A DNA stretch of 39,993 nt from Oscillospiraceae bacterium. GTDB lineage: Bacteria > Bacillota > Clostridia > Oscillospirales > Oscillospiraceae. The notes beneath the pieces were generated by a model that saw only the letters and a list, made by a program, of their open reading frames with translations, was not told where the DNA came from and made no database searches. Both the position numbers and the translations under genes were made by a program. Location of the stretch: assembly GCA_017430455.1 (NCBI GenBank), contig JAFRMX010000006.1, forward strand, positions 1 to 39,993. The letters are read 5' to 3'. Of the stretch, positions 24,208 through 33,157 are shown piece after piece (position 1 is the first letter of the stretch; every line of letters begins with the position of its first letter).

Positions 24208-24979
24208 CGATCCCGCGCTGGATGTCTACGCGAGGCTCACAGAAAACCAGCTGAAGAACAGAAAAGACCCGGGCAATGCCATGTTCATCGCGGAGAGCCC
24301 CGTCGTAATCGAACGGGCCCTGGATTCCGGCTGCGTTCCGGTCTCATTTCTGATGGAGACAAAGCACGCTCTCGGCAAAGGCAGAATTCTGATCGAAAGG
24401 TGCGGAGAGATCCCGGTATATACGGCGGAACCGGAAGTCCTCACGAAACTCACAGGTTTTCATCTGACCCGCGGCATGCTCTGCTGTATGCTGAGACCTC
24501 CTCTTAAAAGAGCGGAGGAGATCTGCGCGGGCGCGAAAAGGATCGCTGTTCTGGAAAACGTCATGAACCCCACAAATATCGGAGCGATCTTCCGAAGCGC
24601 GGCAGCTCTCGGGATGGACGCTGTTCTTCTGACAGACGAGGGCTCCGATCCTCTCTACAGAAGGGCGATAAGAGTAAGCATGGGAACCGTATTCCAGATT
24701 CCCTGGGGATATCTCGGAGACGAGGGCTTCGGTATCTTAAAAAGGCTCGGTTTCACGACCTGCGCCCTGGCTCTCGATGAAAGAGCGATCCCACTCTCGG
24801 ATGAAAGACTCAAAAAGATCGAAAAACTTGCCGCGGTTCTCGGTACCGAAGGCGACGGGCTTTCCGCAGCCGCGATCGATTCATGCGACTATACCGTGCG
24901 CATACCGATGGCACACGGGGTCGACTCCCTGAATGTTGCGGCGGCAAGCGCGGTCGCGTTCTGGGAACTGTGCAGATAA
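24179..24979 (+). CDS. TrmH/SpoU-family RNA 2'-O-methyltransferase
   Basis: A 266-residue SPOUT methyltransferase acting on rRNA or tRNA ribose. The N-terminal ~110 residues are a substrate-binding domain (KNRKDPGNAMFIAESPVVIERAL). The knot domain has motif 1 NVMNPTNIGAIFRSAAALGMDAVLL, motif 2 AVLGTEGDGLSAAAI and motif 3 IPMAHGVDSLNVAAASAVAF, which form the SAM pocket. The ATG at 24179 lies inside the end of birA (29-base overlap); no better start exists in this frame, and the family begins about there. The exact target base is unknown. Confidence 0.9.
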   Translation: MNLIPIDSFDDPALDVYARLTENQLKNRKDPGNAMFIAESPVVIERALDSGCVPVSFLMETKHALGKGRILIERCGEIPVYTAEPEVLTKLTGFHLTRGMLCCMLRPPLKRAEEICAGAKRIAVLENVMNPTNIGAIFRSAAALGMDAVLLTDEGSDPLYRRAIRVSMGTVFQIPWGYLGDEGFGILKRLGFTTCALALDERAIPLSDERLKKIEKLAAVLGTEGDGLSAAAIDSCDYTVRIPMAHGVDSLNVAAASAVAFWELCR

Positions 24980-24992
24980 AAAGGAGGCCGGT

Positions 24993-25265
24993 ATGAAGAA
25001 GGCTATAGTCAGTGTTTTTGCAAAGGACTCAAAAGGAATAACCGCGTTTGTCACATCACTGCTTGCAGAGAACGAGATAAACATTCTCGATATTTCGCAG
25101 ACCCTGATGCAGGAGTATTTCGCGATGATCATGCTGGTGGATCTCGCGGACTGTCCTCTGAGCTTCAGCGAGCTCAGCGGGCTTCTGAAGACCAGGGGAG
25201 CTGAAAGATCGCTTGATATACATATCCAGCGCTCCGATATATTCGAAGCCATGCACAGAATCTGA
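24993..25265 (+). CDS. ACT domain protein (UPF0237 family)
   Basis: A 90-residue single ACT domain: [51 protein letters not shown]. Members are small ligand-binding regulators, presumably of amino acids, and are nearly always encoded next to a UPF0210 protein, as here (11-base gap). AAGGAGG precedes the ATG. The start is 13 bases after the methyltransferase stop, so it is part of the same transcript. Confidence 0.93.
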   Translation: MKKAIVSVFAKDSKGITAFVTSLLAENEINILDISQTLMQEYFAMIMLVDLADCPLSFSELSGLLKTRGAERSLDIHIQRSDIFEAMHRI

Positions 25266-25276
25266 GGGAGAGCGGC

Positions 25277-26632
25277 ATGAGCTATCTTATCAACAGCGAC
25301 GAGATCCTGCAGACGATAAATATGATAGACCAGCAGCATCTGGATGTCAGAACAGTCACCATGGGCATAAGCCTTCTCGACTGCGCCGATACCGGTACTG
25401 ACGCGTGCTGCAGGAAGATCTACGACAAGATCTGCAGAAATGCGGAAAAGCTTGTACCAGTGTGCGAGCAGATAGAGGGTGAGCTCGGCATTCCGATAGT
25501 CAATAAGCGAATCTCCGTAACTCCGATCTCCCTGGTTGCCGCCAGTTGCGATACCGAAGACTATGTTCCCCTGGCAGAAGCTCTGGACAGAGCCGCGAAA
25601 ACCGTCGGGATCAATTTCATAGGGGGCTTTTCGGCTCTCTGCCATAAAGGCTTTACCGACAGTGACACGAAGCTCATAAGCTCCATTCCGAAAGCGCTCA
25701 CTCAGACCTCTCTGGTCTGCTCCAGCGTGAACGTTGCTTCCACCAAAGCAGGAATAAACATGGACGCTGTGGCATTGCTCGGAAAAATAATAAAAGAGAC
25801 CTCCGGCATTGACCCGGTCGGGTGCGCGAAACTTGTTGTTTTTGCCAACGCCGTAGAGGACAACCCTTTTATGGCAGGAGCATTCCATGGGACCGGTGAA
25901 GGAGAGTGCGTAATAAATGTCGGTGTCTCTGGTCCGGGAGTGGTCGCCCATGCTTTAAAAGAGTGCAAGGGGCTTCCCTTCGATACGGTTGCAGAGACAA
26001 TAAAGCGGACAGCCTTCAAAATCACCCGTATGGGACAGCTGGTTGCGAATGAGGCCTCCAAAAGGCTCGGAGTACCTTTCGGAATCGTCGATCTCTCGCT
26101 TGCCCCGACTCCCGCCAGAGGGGACAGCGTTGCGGAAATACTTGAAGAGATGGGCCTTGAGACTGTGGGCATACACGGTACCACTGCCGCTCTAGCGCTT
26201 TTGAATGACGCGGTAAAAAAAGGCGGGGTCATGGCTTCTTCTCATGTAGGCGGGCTTTCGGGCGCGTTTATTCCCGTCTCGGAGGACGCGGGAATGATAG
26301 CCTCCGCGGAAAAGGGCGTCCTTTGCATTGACAAGCTTGAGGCGATGACCTGTGTGTGCTCTGTCGGACTCGACATGATCGCGGTGCCCGGAGACACTCC
26401 GGCAGAGACTCTGAGCGCGATCATAGCGGACGAGGCCGCTATAGGAATGGTCAATTCCAAGACCACCGCGGTCAGGATCATACCCGCGAAGGGGAAGAAG
26501 GTCGGCGACAGAGTGGATTTCGGCGGACTTCTGGGCTCCGCTCCCGTTATGAATGTACATGCCGGCAGCTCCGTAAGATTCATAGAGCGCGGAGGCAGAA
26601 TCCCCGCTCCGTTGCAGAGTCTGAAAAACTGA
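25277..26632 (+). CDS. UPF0210 (DUF711/PFL-like) protein
   Basis: A 451-residue protein of the UPF0210/DUF711 family, distantly related in fold to glycyl-radical pyruvate formate-lyases but without the glycyl-radical loop. Characteristic stretches are [32 protein letters not shown] at the N-terminus, [29 protein letters not shown] and [24 protein letters not shown], and [12 protein letters not shown] near the end. Length is full. The biochemical role is not established; the conserved pairing with the ACT protein suggests an amino-acid-linked function. AGGGAG precedes the ATG. Confidence 0.93.
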   Translation: MSYLINSDEILQTINMIDQQHLDVRTVTMGISLLDCADTGTDACCRKIYDKICRNAEKLVPVCEQIEGELGIPIVNKRISVTPISLVAASCDTEDYVPLAEALDRAAKTVGINFIGGFSALCHKGFTDSDTKLISSIPKALTQTSLVCSSVNVASTKAGINMDAVALLGKIIKETSGIDPVGCAKLVVFANAVEDNPFMAGAFHGTGEGECVINVGVSGPGVVAHALKECKGLPFDTVAETIKRTAFKITRMGQLVANEASKRLGVPFGIVDLSLAPTPARGDSVAEILEEMGLETVGIHGTTAALALLNDAVKKGGVMASSHVGGLSGAFIPVSEDAGMIASAEKGVLCIDKLEAMTCVCSVGLDMIAVPGDTPAETLSAIIADEAAIGMVNSKTTAVRIIPAKGKKVGDRVDFGGLLGSAPVMNVHAGSSVRFIERGGRIPAPLQSLKN

Positions 26633-26708
26633 AGGGCATCGGAAGCGCAGCGGGGACTTTCTTGACAAAAACAGTAAAAATGTGTAACTAGTTTAAGTCT
26701 CCGTTCAA

Positions 26709-26737
26709 TTGCAAATCATTTGACAATATTGTATAAT
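26709..26737 (+). promoter_or_regulatory. Promoter of the flavin oxidoreductase operon
   Basis: TTGCAA (26709-26714), a 17-bp spacer and a perfect TATAAT (26732-26737). The 5' leader of about 65 bases is very AT-rich and ends in an AGGAGG ribosome site. A weaker TTGACA lies at 26661-26667 upstream. Confidence 0.8.
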
Positions 26738-26765
26738 GATTTTTTAGAAAACATTTGGAATTCTG

Positions 26766-26780
26766 TTTTCAAATTGAAAA
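26766..26780. promoter_or_regulatory. 15-bp palindrome in the flavin operon leader (possible operator)
   Basis: TTTTCAAATTGAAAA is a perfect palindrome about 20 bases after the expected transcription start. It could be a repressor site. A partner TTCAATTG word lies at the -35. No regulator gene is adjacent. Confidence 0.45.
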
Positions 26781-26807
26781 AAAATACATTTTTCAGGAGG
26801 ATTATCA

Positions 26808-28193
26808 ATGGACAAAAAAACACGCATCTGCATAATAGGCGGCGGCCCGGCCGGTCTTTCTGCAGGCATGTATCTCGAACAGAAGGGTTATGAGAATTAC
26901 ACCATTCTTGAGAGATCCGACAGAGTAGGCGGAAAATGCTGGTCTCCGCACTACAACGGCAGACGCTACGAGATGGGCGCCATCATGGGCGTTCCCTCTT
27001 ACTACGCCGTCAAGGATGTCGAGGACTTCTGCGGGATCACCCACGACGGTCCGAAACTCAACCGCAACTACAAGAACAGGGACGGAAAGGTTATAGAGCC
27101 TTTCGAGCCCAAGAAGAACATCCTCAAGATCCCCCGCCTTTTGAAGATGAAGAAGCAGATCAAGCAGCTCGGAGAGATCCTCGAGACCAAGTACAAAGGC
27201 TACGACGTCAACGGACACCGCGGGGTCTCCGAAGGAAGATATGACGGATACGCCGTCACTCCCGGCAGAGAAAAGGTCGAAGGCGTCAACGAGAACCTCA
27301 AGGATCTGGCAATGCCCTTCAAAGATTTCTGCGCCAAGAACGGTGTCGAGCTCACTCAGGACGTCTGGATCGGACCGTACACCTCCTTCGGCTACGGCTA
27401 CTTCGATGAGATCCCCGCTGCCTACGTTCTCAAGTACCTCGACTTCCAGACCTGCATGAACTTCGTAAAAGTCAATCTGTGGACCTGGAAAGACGGCACA
27501 CAGTACATCTGGGAGCAGCTCGACGCTCACCTCAAGAACCCCGCGAGACTCAACAGCGAGATCTCCCATATCGAGCGTGTCAACGGCAAGGTATACGTCA
27601 CCGTAAACGGCAATACCGAGGAGTATGACAAGCTCATAGTCACCGCACCTCTTTACTGCGCGGACGGCAACAACGGAGCCACGAACGGCTTTGTCGATTA
27701 CGCCGACGCGAGAGACGACGAGAAGGAATACTTCTCCAAGATCGATTACGAGCGCTACACCGTCCAGGCTGTCCTCACAAAGCCCGAGGATCACCCCGAG
27801 ATCTCCTACTACGTATTCGACAACATGGTCAAAGAGCGTCTCGGCCATCTGATGGTCTATTACCGTCGCTGGAAGGATCAGATCGACCAGGTCATCACCA
27901 CCTATGCTCTCCGTACCCACAAGGATATGAAGGAAGTTCCTTACGAGGAATGCAACAAGATGGTCCTCGAAGACCTCAAGACAATGAAGAACCCGGCCTC
28001 CGAAGTCATCAACAAGTGGTCCGTCTACTACTTCCCCCACATCTATTCGGAAGATTACAGAAACGGCTGGTATGAGAAGGTCGAAGCCATGCAGGGCAAG
28101 TACGACACCTACTACGCCGGCGAGATCATGTCCTTCGGCGATATGGATGAAACTGCCGAATACAGCCGCGAGCTGGTAGACAGATTCTTCTGA
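26808..28193 (+). CDS. FAD-dependent oxidoreductase, amine-oxidase superfamily
   Basis: A 461-residue flavoprotein. The N-terminal dinucleotide fold is clear: ICIIGGGPAGLSAGMYLEQKG (GxGxxG) then a second motif DRVGGKCWSPHYNGRRYEMGA. The C-terminal FAD motif YYAGEIMSFGDMDETAEYSRELV is typical of monoamine-oxidase/phytoene-desaturase-like enzymes. The middle, which forms the substrate site, is unlike characterised amine oxidases, so the substrate is unknown. AGGAGG precedes the ATG. The next gene starts 1 base after the stop. Codon choice is strikingly uniform (ATC, CTC, AAG, GTC, TAC), as in highly expressed genes. Confidence 0.85.
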   Translation: MDKKTRICIIGGGPAGLSAGMYLEQKGYENYTILERSDRVGGKCWSPHYNGRRYEMGAIMGVPSYYAVKDVEDFCGITHDGPKLNRNYKNRDGKVIEPFEPKKNILKIPRLLKMKKQIKQLGEILETKYKGYDVNGHRGVSEGRYDGYAVTPGREKVEGVNENLKDLAMPFKDFCAKNGVELTQDVWIGPYTSFGYGYFDEIPAAYVLKYLDFQTCMNFVKVNLWTWKDGTQYIWEQLDAHLKNPARLNSEISHIERVNGKVYVTVNGNTEEYDKLIVTAPLYCADGNNGATNGFVDYADARDDEKEYFSKIDYERYTVQAVLTKPEDHPEISYYVFDNMVKERLGHLMVYYRRWKDQIDQVITTYALRTHKDMKEVPYEECNKMVLEDLKTMKNPASEVINKWSVYYFPHIYSEDYRNGWYEKVEAMQGKYDTYYAGEIMSFGDMDETAEYSRELVDRFF

Positions 28194-28194
28194 T

Positions 28195-29745
28195 ATGGGG
28201 AAATTCTATAAAGATCATTACGACGTCGTCATAATCGGCGGCGCCCTCGCCGGAATGTCCGCCTGTCTGCAGCTGCAGGCATTCGGAATAAAGGATATCC
28301 TTATCCTTGAGAAGCACAACATGCCCGGCGGTCTCGCGACAGATTTCGTCAGAAACGGTTTCGAGATCGAAGCCACTCTGCACGAGATGATGTCCATAGG
28401 CAAACCCGGCGAGAGGCTGAAGGTTGGGCAGTTCTTCGACGACATGGGAGTCAATATAGACTGGCTCCCTGTCCCCGAGTGCTACAGAGCGGTGCTCCCC
28501 AACTCCGGAATAGACATCACGCTTCACGACGGCTATGACACCATGGCCAGAGAGATAGATGCCCAGGTCCCGGGAACCTATGAGCAGGTTCATGAGCTGA
28601 TGCTCCTCTGCAGAAGGGTATATGACAGCCTGAACTATCTCTCGACCCACGAGATGGGCAAGGTCCAGATGCTCCTGAAGCACCCTGATTTCGTTAAAAC
28701 GCTCGGCTACACCGCGACGGAGGTTCTCGAAAGCCTCAAGATCCCGCCCAAAGTGATCGAGATGCTTACGCCCTACTGGATCTACGTCGGAAACCGTATG
28801 GACGATCTGCCCTTTACCATCTACGCCTTCCTGATGGCGGATTACTTCACCGGCTCCTATGTCTGCAGAGGCTTTTCGCATGAGATGAGCATGAAGCTCC
28901 AAGCAAAGTGCGAGGAGAATGGCGCGCAGTACGAGTTCAACCAGGAAGTTGAAAAGATACTCGTAAAAGACGGCAAGGTATACGGCGTGCGCACGGCCAG
29001 GGGCGACGAGATCCATTGTGACTATGTCATATCCGGCCCGTATCCCAACAAGGTCTACTCTCAGATGATAGAGCCTCTGAGCGAGGTCCCCGAGGGCGCG
29101 ATCAAGATGGTCAACGGCAGAAAGCTCGCTGTGGCCCCGGTCAGCGTCATCATGCTGCTCGACGGAACGCCCGAAGAGAACGGAATTATGAACTATTCCA
29201 CCTTCTCGGGCACGACCATGGATACCAACAAGATCTGGGAGAACTACTCGAACCTCACGGAGCCGTACAATTACATCACCACGATCTGCCTCAACTATGC
29301 CAACCCGGGTTCTACCCCGGAGGGCATGACGCAGGTCTCCATCACCGCGCTGGTCCCCATAGACCCGTGGCTCGAAGTCAAAGAGGAAGAATATTTCGAT
29401 CTCAAGAGGCGCCTTGCCGACGAGATGATCCAGAGCTACATAGACCAGGTCGGGCATGTGGACTTCAGGTCCCGCATCCACGAATTCGAAGTGACCTCTC
29501 CCGTTACGATCTCGCACTACGTTGGCGCGTGGAAGGGCCAGATCTACGGCTATCTGCACAGCATGAGCGACCACGCTGTCGCGAGAAAGCAGATGGTCAG
29601 CGAAGACCACTTTATCGACGGGCTTGAATTCGCCGGAGCCCACGGGCTCTCTGGCGACGGAATGGGCCCGCAGGTCACGAACGGCAGGGCTGCTGCCAAA
29701 TTTGTGAAAGAAGACATGGAAAAGAAGGAGGCGAAGGGCAAATGA
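28195..29745 (+). CDS. FAD-dependent oxidoreductase, phytoene-desaturase-like
   Basis: A 516-residue flavoprotein of the same superfamily as its neighbour but only distantly similar. The FAD fold has VVIIGGALAGMSACLQLQAFGIKDILILEKHNMPGGLATDFVRNGFEIEA, with GGALAG in place of the common GGGxxG. The C-terminal FAD motif is GAHGLSGDGMGPQVTNGRAAAKFV. Phytoene-desaturase-like flavoproteins in non-carotenoid anaerobes act on diverse lipids or aromatics; no pathway genes help here. It starts 1 base after the first oxidoreductase and overlaps the reductase start by 4 bases. The strict coupling suggests a heteromeric enzyme or successive steps. Confidence 0.85.
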   Translation: MGKFYKDHYDVVIIGGALAGMSACLQLQAFGIKDILILEKHNMPGGLATDFVRNGFEIEATLHEMMSIGKPGERLKVGQFFDDMGVNIDWLPVPECYRAVLPNSGIDITLHDGYDTMAREIDAQVPGTYEQVHELMLLCRRVYDSLNYLSTHEMGKVQMLLKHPDFVKTLGYTATEVLESLKIPPKVIEMLTPYWIYVGNRMDDLPFTIYAFLMADYFTGSYVCRGFSHEMSMKLQAKCEENGAQYEFNQEVEKILVKDGKVYGVRTARGDEIHCDYVISGPYPNKVYSQMIEPLSEVPEGAIKMVNGRKLAVAPVSVIMLLDGTPEENGIMNYSTFSGTTMDTNKIWENYSNLTEPYNYITTICLNYANPGSTPEGMTQVSITALVPIDPWLEVKEEEYFDLKRRLADEMIQSYIDQVGHVDFRSRIHEFEVTSPVTISHYVGAWKGQIYGYLHSMSDHAVARKQMVSEDHFIDGLEFAGAHGLSGDGMGPQVTNGRAAAKFVKEDMEKKEAKGK

Positions 29746-30938
29746 GCAAGAGCATTTCTGTTCACGGACTTATAAAAGACGCCGGCGGCGCGAGCCGTAT
29801 CGTAAACAAAAGGCGCGAATCTTATGCCAGCGCTTCCTCCGTCCCCGATCCCAAGGACCATATCAGGGAACTGGCCGATGCTCTGCATCCTGCGAAGATG
29901 ACCTTCAAGGTCACAGATATCCGCGAGGCCTCCCCCACGAGCCGCACCTTCAGATTCGAATCCGGAGACGGACACATACCCGTGTTCCAGTGCGGCCAGT
30001 ACGTAAACATCAGGCTGAAGATAGGCCAGAGCGTTCTGTCGAGGCCCTACTCCATCTCCTCCGCGCCTTATGAGGCCAGAGGCGAGAATCCGTTTTTTGA
30101 GATCACGGTAAGGCGCAACGTCCCCTATCTCGTCCCGGATTATCTCTTTGAGAACGTTCATGTGGGCGACGTGCTTGAGGGCTCTCTCCCCTTCGGCAAT
30201 TTCTACTGGGAGCCGATGAGAGACTCGAAGGAGATAGTTGCCCTGGCCGGCGGCAGCGGAATTACCCCGTTCATGTCCATGGCAAAGGAAGTGGCTCACG
30301 GAAAGATGCAGGGCTGCAAGCTCACGATACTCTACGGCTCGGTCAAGGCCAATGACATCGTCCTCAAGGACGAGCTCGACGCTATTTCAGCCGAATGCCC
30401 GGACGTGAAGGTCGTGCACGTTCTGTCGGACGAGCCCGACTGGGAAGGCGAAAAAGGCTTTATCAGCAAGGACATCATTGCAAAATACTCCGGAGAAGAT
30501 ACTACATACATGTTCTGCGGACCCAGAGCTATGTTCCAGTTTGTTGAAAAAGCCCTCAAGGAGCTCAATGTCCCCGGCAGGCGCTTCAGGCACGACGTCG
30601 TCAACAATCCCGGAGACATCTCCAAGATGCCCGGCTATCCCGCTGGAACTGAGGAGAAGACCTTCAAGATCACGGTAGTCCGCGGTATACACGAGGATGT
30701 GATAGACGCAGCCGCAAGGGAGACGGTCGCCGTCGCGATCGAGAGAGCGGGAATAGCCATAGACACCCACTGCCACAACGGCGAGTGCGGCATGTGCAGA
30801 AGCCATCTTCTCTCAGGCGATGTTTACGTTCCCGAGTCAAACGACGGGCGCCGTATGATGGACAAGGAAATGGGCTGGATACACCCCTGCTCTTCCTGGC
30901 CCTTGAGCGACCTCAAGATCAAGATCCCCATCATGTAA
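29742..30938 (+). CDS. NAD(P)H:FAD:[2Fe-2S] oxidoreductase (Hcr/phenol hydroxylase reductase type)
   Basis: A 398-residue electron-transfer protein. A polar N-terminal extension (1-50) precedes the FAD domain with RPYS at 101-104. The NAD(P) domain has GGSGITPF at 170-177 and CGP at 259-261. A C-terminal plant-type ferredoxin domain carries cysteines 344, 349, 352 and 383 (C-x4-C-x2-C-x30-C), which bind a [2Fe-2S] cluster. Such proteins pass electrons from NAD(P)H to a partner enzyme; the two upstream flavoproteins are the obvious candidates. Its start overlaps the preceding stop by 4 bases (ATGA). A terminator follows. Confidence 0.92.
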   Translation: MSKSISVHGLIKDAGGASRIVNKRRESYASASSVPDPKDHIRELADALHPAKMTFKVTDIREASPTSRTFRFESGDGHIPVFQCGQYVNIRLKIGQSVLSRPYSISSAPYEARGENPFFEITVRRNVPYLVPDYLFENVHVGDVLEGSLPFGNFYWEPMRDSKEIVALAGGSGITPFMSMAKEVAHGKMQGCKLTILYGSVKANDIVLKDELDAISAECPDVKVVHVLSDEPDWEGEKGFISKDIIAKYSGEDTTYMFCGPRAMFQFVEKALKELNVPGRRFRHDVVNNPGDISKMPGYPAGTEEKTFKITVVRGIHEDVIDAAARETVAVAIERAGIAIDTHCHNGECGMCRSHLLSGDVYVPESNDGRRMMDKEMGWIHPCSSWPLSDLKIKIPIM

Positions 30939-30952
30939 TACTCTTTAACGGT

Positions 30953-30979
30953 CCCCGCCCTTCCCGGCGGGGATCTTTT
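30953..30979 (+). terminator. Terminator of the flavin operon
   Basis: CCCCGCC (30953-30959) and GGCGGGG (30966-30972) form a 7-bp stem, followed by ATCTTTTC. It lies 15 bases after the reductase stop. Confidence 0.8.
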
Positions 30980-31060
30980 CTTCCCCGGTGCCTGAAAGGC
31001 GCGCTGAGCTTTGGTTTTTTTCCGGTATCTTCCCTTTTTCCCTGCAGACCGGGTCAGATA

Positions 31061-31178
31061 CAAAAACCTATTTATTTACAAAAAAATTGAATTTCCGATT
31101 CAATTTTTGATTTCTAAACCCCTTGCGCTGCAACGGATTCGAATTGTTTGGATTTATTTACATGTTTTTTCAAGTGTG
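31061..31178 (+). repeat. Left inverted repeat
   Basis: About 118 bases matching the reverse complement of 32642-32757 at roughly four of five positions. It contains CCCCTTGCGCTGCAACGG, of which a third degraded copy appears at about 32383-32412. Confidence 0.75.
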
Positions 31179-31460
31179 ATTTGAAAAATCATAATAATGT
31201 CATTGCGCGGATCCGTCTTTGCGAGCTCTTTAGAGAGCGGCAATCCGTTTCCCCGTTTTGTCATTGCGGGCAAAGCGTGTGAATCCGTCTTATCAAGAAT
31301 GATTATACTGTTTTGCCATATGTGATAATACCCGGAAATAAAGATTTGCTTTATTTGGGGCCACATTCGGATGGCAGTTGTTATATATATCATTCATTTT
31401 AGCTTCAGTTCTATTAAAAATGTTTGGCTTATAACAATTACGATTGTAGATTAAAAAGAT

Positions 31461-31488
31461 AAAAAAAATAGCCACCCTTTCGGGTGGC
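31461..31488 (-). terminator. Terminator of the zinc-ribbon gene
   Basis: GCCACCC (31471-31477) and GGGTGGC (31482-31488) form a 7-bp stem. On the minus strand it is followed by a run of T (31470-31461). It lies 17 bases after the stop codon of the leftward open frame. Confidence 0.85.
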
Positions 31489-31505
31489 TGATACTTTTTA
31501 TGATT

Positions 31506-32180
31506 TTAGTCGACAATTACCAAGAAGTTGAAGTATTCAGAGGATTTGGTTGTAGTTGTAAATTTAAAATTATATATACCTTGATGATTTGGAGTTATGT
31601 AGAAAGGAGCTCTATCGCCTACAAAATCTCCCCAGCTGGCCTTTATTGTTCCGGACCCTTTTGCTGCTGTGTATTCATAGCTGCAGGTTGTGTTAAATGT
31701 ACAGGTTACGTCAAAAGCTCTTGTTTTAGAATTGCCTTGAGAAAGATAAACAACTTGTTTATTGGAATAATATCTGCTTGAAGTCTTTTTTAAAGTATTA
31801 TAACTGTCTTTTGTTTTCTCTATTTCACTGTTAAGATCGTCTATTTCCGTTTTTTGTATAATTATTTGATTTCTTAGATTAGCATTATCAGATTTTAGAT
31901 TAAATGAAACTATCGATAAGACTATAACAAGTATCCCTAATACACCTGAAATGATTGGTAAAACTATTCTTGCTGATTGCTTATTCTGGGTATAGCCATC
32001 TTGAATAATATCTCTTTTTTTGTCGACATCTTCGCAATTATCTACTTGGGAGCCGCAAAACGGACAGAAAAAACTACCGTCCGGAAGTTTATGCCTGCAA
32101 TTCGGACAAACATCATCCGGGATAACATCTTTGCCACAGAATGGGCAAAAGGCACTGTCATCAGGTATCGATTTTGTATT
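31506..32180 (-). pseudogene. Zinc-ribbon membrane protein, 5' end lost
   Basis: A 224-codon open frame on the minus strand, with no ATG, GTG or TTG near its start and a TGA directly upstream (32183-32181). The frame encodes two to three zinc-ribbon knuckles (IPDDSAFCPFCGKD, VCPNCRHKL, SFFCPFCGS), then a transmembrane helix (IVLPIISGVLGILVIVLSIVSF), a short coiled coil (LRNQIIIQKTEIDDLNSEIEKTKDSY) and an extracellular C-terminal beta domain ending EYFNFLVIVD. This is the usual layout of clostridial zinc-ribbon membrane proteins, which begin with M-x-x-C-x-x-C-G. That first knuckle is missing here, so an indel or deletion has removed the start. A good terminator follows. A rare start codon cannot be fully excluded. 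Confidence 0.7.
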
Positions 32181-32641
32181 TCAAATAGAAAAAATAGTTG
32201 AAAAATCCGGGTAATTGTTCAGATATGGGATAAAGTCTATATGTAAATGTAGGCGGATTCCTGTTCTTCGCTTGAAATGACGAGCATTGTTGAGGTCAGA
32301 TTCGTACATTTTGGCGAAACGGTCGGTCACGCCGGAAGTAGAGGCAGGGTGAAAATGCTTAATTTGCCTCTACCAGATCAAAGCCTTGCGGTGCAATGGA
32401 TTGAACGGTGTTGGTAGCGTTGGTAGAGGCATTTTCGGAATTTATTTCAGGGAATGATTATTCACAGCCTTGATATCAGATCCATTTTTCATTCAGCACG
32501 CCAAAATACCCCTACCGCTTCTACTAAACACGTGTAAGCACTGATATCACAGGTGTTGAGCAGGTAGAGGCAAATAATGAATAGTACTGTGACCACTACC
32601 AGGCCGGTCTTCAGAATTACATCTTTTCGATTATGAATTTT

Positions 32642-32757
32642 CACATTAAAAAACATGTAAATAAATCCAAACAATTCAAACCCCTTGCGCTGCAAGGGGT
32701 TCAGAGCTCGGAAATTAAAACGGAAATTCAATTTTTTTGTAAAAAAATAGGTTTTTG
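32642..32757 (-). repeat. Right inverted repeat
   Basis: Reverse-complement partner of 31061-31178. It includes a perfect 10-bp hairpin AACCCCTTGC (32679-32688) / GCAAGGGGTT (32692-32701). Confidence 0.75.
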
Positions 32758-32809
32758 AAGGGCCGATTCAGGGCTCTTCCTTTTGCTTATGCGGAAACTA
32801 AAATAATTG

Positions 32810-32838
32810 TTGCAATCGGCGAAAGCGCGTGATATAAT
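32810..32838 (+). promoter_or_regulatory. Promoter of the tRNA cluster
   Basis: TTGCAA (32810-32815), a 17-bp spacer and TATAAT (32833-32838), 35 bases before tRNA-Gly. Confidence 0.85.
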
Positions 32839-32873
32839 ACCCTTCGCCCGTAAAAGGGCAGCGCAACAGGCAC

Positions 32874-32948
32874 GCGGGTGTAGTACAATGGTTAGTACGC
32901 CAGCCTTCCAAGCTGGATACGTGAGTTCGATTCTCATCACCCGCTCCA
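32874..32948 (+). tRNA. tRNA-Gly(TCC)
   Basis: A 75-base cloverleaf including CCA. Acceptor GCGGGTG/CACCCGC, anticodon loop CTTCCAA (TCC), T-loop GTTCGATTC, discriminator T. Confidence 0.95.
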
Positions 32949-32961
32949 TTTTTGACGATAT

Positions 32962-33038
32962 GCGCCAATAGCTCAGCAGGATAGAGCAACTGCCTTCTAA
33001 GCAGTAGGTCGGGGGTTCGAATCCCTCTTGGCGTGCCA
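32962..33038 (+). tRNA. tRNA-Arg(TCT)
   Basis: A 77-base cloverleaf including CCA. Acceptor GCGCCAA/TTGGCGT with a G-U at the first pair, anticodon loop CTTCTAA (TCT), T-loop GTTCGAATC. Confidence 0.95.
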
Positions 33039-33052
33039 AATTTTTTTATATG

Positions 33053-33128
33053 GTGGGATTAGCTCAGCTGGGAGAGCACCGGATTGTGGTTCCGGGTGTC
33101 GAGGGTTCGAGCCCCTTATCCCACCCCA
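33053..33128 (+). tRNA. tRNA-His(GTG)
   Basis: A 76-base cloverleaf including CCA. Acceptor GTGGGAT/ATCCCAC, anticodon GTG. G at 33052 is the extra G-1 opposite discriminator C73, as required for tRNA-His. Confidence 0.95.
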
Positions 33129-33157
33129 TTTGAAAATACAATATTTTTTATATATAA

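Larger units (their letters stand above)
31061..32757. mobile_element. 1.7-kb segment bounded by ~115-bp inverted repeats, no transposase
   Basis: The two ends are imperfect inverted repeats of each other, with shared runs such as CAAAAACCTATTT, ACAAAAAAATTGAATTTCCG, CCCCTTGCGC and the last ~33 bases (TTGTTTGGATTTATTTACATG). The interior is much more AT-rich than its surroundings. It carries one damaged leftward gene (31506-32180), a GCGGCAATCCGTTT-type dispersed repeat (31199-31293, TGTCATTGCG twice) and imperfect TTGCCTCTACC/GGTAGAGGC palindromic words (32365-32575). No integrase or transposase is present. It may be a non-autonomous element or two insertions of the same repeat in opposite orientation. 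Confidence 0.6.

Noticed and set aside
26805..28040. 411-codon minus-strand open frame antisense to the first flavoprotein
   Set aside because: A repetitive Val/Leu/Asp-rich translation, mirroring the strong codon bias of the real gene. No ribosome site or domain.
28126..29643. 505-codon minus-strand open frame antisense to the second flavoprotein
   Set aside because: Same cause as above; it has no recognisable motif and no promoter.
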